From Nitrospira sp. (GTDB lineage Bacteria; Nitrospirota; Nitrospiria; Nitrospirales; Nitrospiraceae): 64,000 nucleotides of DNA. This document shows, piece after piece, positions 63,987-64,000 of the stretch. A model generated the notes under the pieces. It worked only from the letters and a program-made list of their open reading frames with translations, was not told where the DNA came from and did no database searches. Numbering within the stretch: position 1 is the stretch's first letter; each line of letters begins with the position of its first letter. Location of the stretch: the NCBI GenBank assembly GCA_024760545.1, contig CP060501.1, positions 1,835,501-1,899,500 of the forward strand. The letters run 5' to 3'. The position numbers were made by a program, and so were the translations under genes.

Positions 63987-64000
63987 ACTATCCCCACGAT

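Overview
The window looks like chromosome of a Gram-negative, non-enteric bacterium, most likely a Nitrospira-type nitrite oxidiser. This rests on overall gene style (very large cytoplasmic multi-PAS kinases, a Usp/PCP_red fusion beside radical SAM genes, the LolA/FtsK/Pst neighbourhood) and on an outer membrane shown by LolA, Pal, Slp and porins. No nxr, rRNA or other diagnostic marker lies inside, so the genus is an inference. There are no insertion sequences, CRISPR arrays or prophage. One tRNA gene (Arg, UCG) is present. Two broken genes are visible: a FIST sensor gene with one frameshift and an msrA remnant.

Layout. 1-7600: the start of an acyl-homoserine-lactone synthase (luxI type) leaves the left edge. 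A near-perfect lux-box-like palindrome separates it from two consecutive NarL-type histidine kinase/response regulator pairs, the second kinase carrying nine PAS domains and a GAF. 7741-8316: UPF0114 membrane protein. 8425-14373 (minus): frameshifted FIST gene, a PAS-GAF-PAS hybrid kinase with receiver and Hpt, and a receiver-kinase hybrid, in one overlapping operon. 14756-19509 (minus): HerA-type ATPase, DMT-like protein, a run of very small envelope/stress proteins (30 aa, DUF1328, exported CsbD) and a hypothetical. 19524-23056 (minus): uvrA without the usual insertion domain, and a membrane protein of unknown function.

23361-30051 (plus) is the most intriguing block: a UbiE/MenG methyltransferase, a B12-type radical SAM protein, a 688-aa Usp-Usp-PCP_red-rubredoxin-like-PCP_red-PCP_red fusion, a radical SAM/SPASM protein that also ends in a PCP_red domain, and a CopD-like membrane protein. 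PCP_red is otherwise known from the C-terminus of the BchB/ChlB subunit of dark protochlorophyllide reductase. A 2OG-Fe(II) oxygenase, lolA and ftsK follow on the minus strand.

34310-47648 is a phosphate region: pstS-pstC-pstA-pstB-phoU, an OprP/OprO-like porin, a second porin, a Slp-family lipoprotein and two paralogous unknown lipoproteins. Three intergenic sites carry TGTTA(C/A)-type direct repeats with an exact 11-bp period, upstream of pstS, upstream of the first porin, and upstream of an exported protein that leads the second porin cluster. I read these as PHO boxes defining a local Pho regulon that recruits undescribed genes.

47927-64000 is mostly housekeeping: msrA remnant, PilZ protein, Pal, tRNA-Arg, aroK-aroE-SDR-trmI, NfeD/slipin pair, a sigma-70 factor with a strong hairpin behind it, lipB, a Glu/Leu-type dehydrogenase, a D,D-carboxypeptidase, small zinc-ribbon and membrane proteins, and an FG-GAP repeat lipoprotein open to the right edge.
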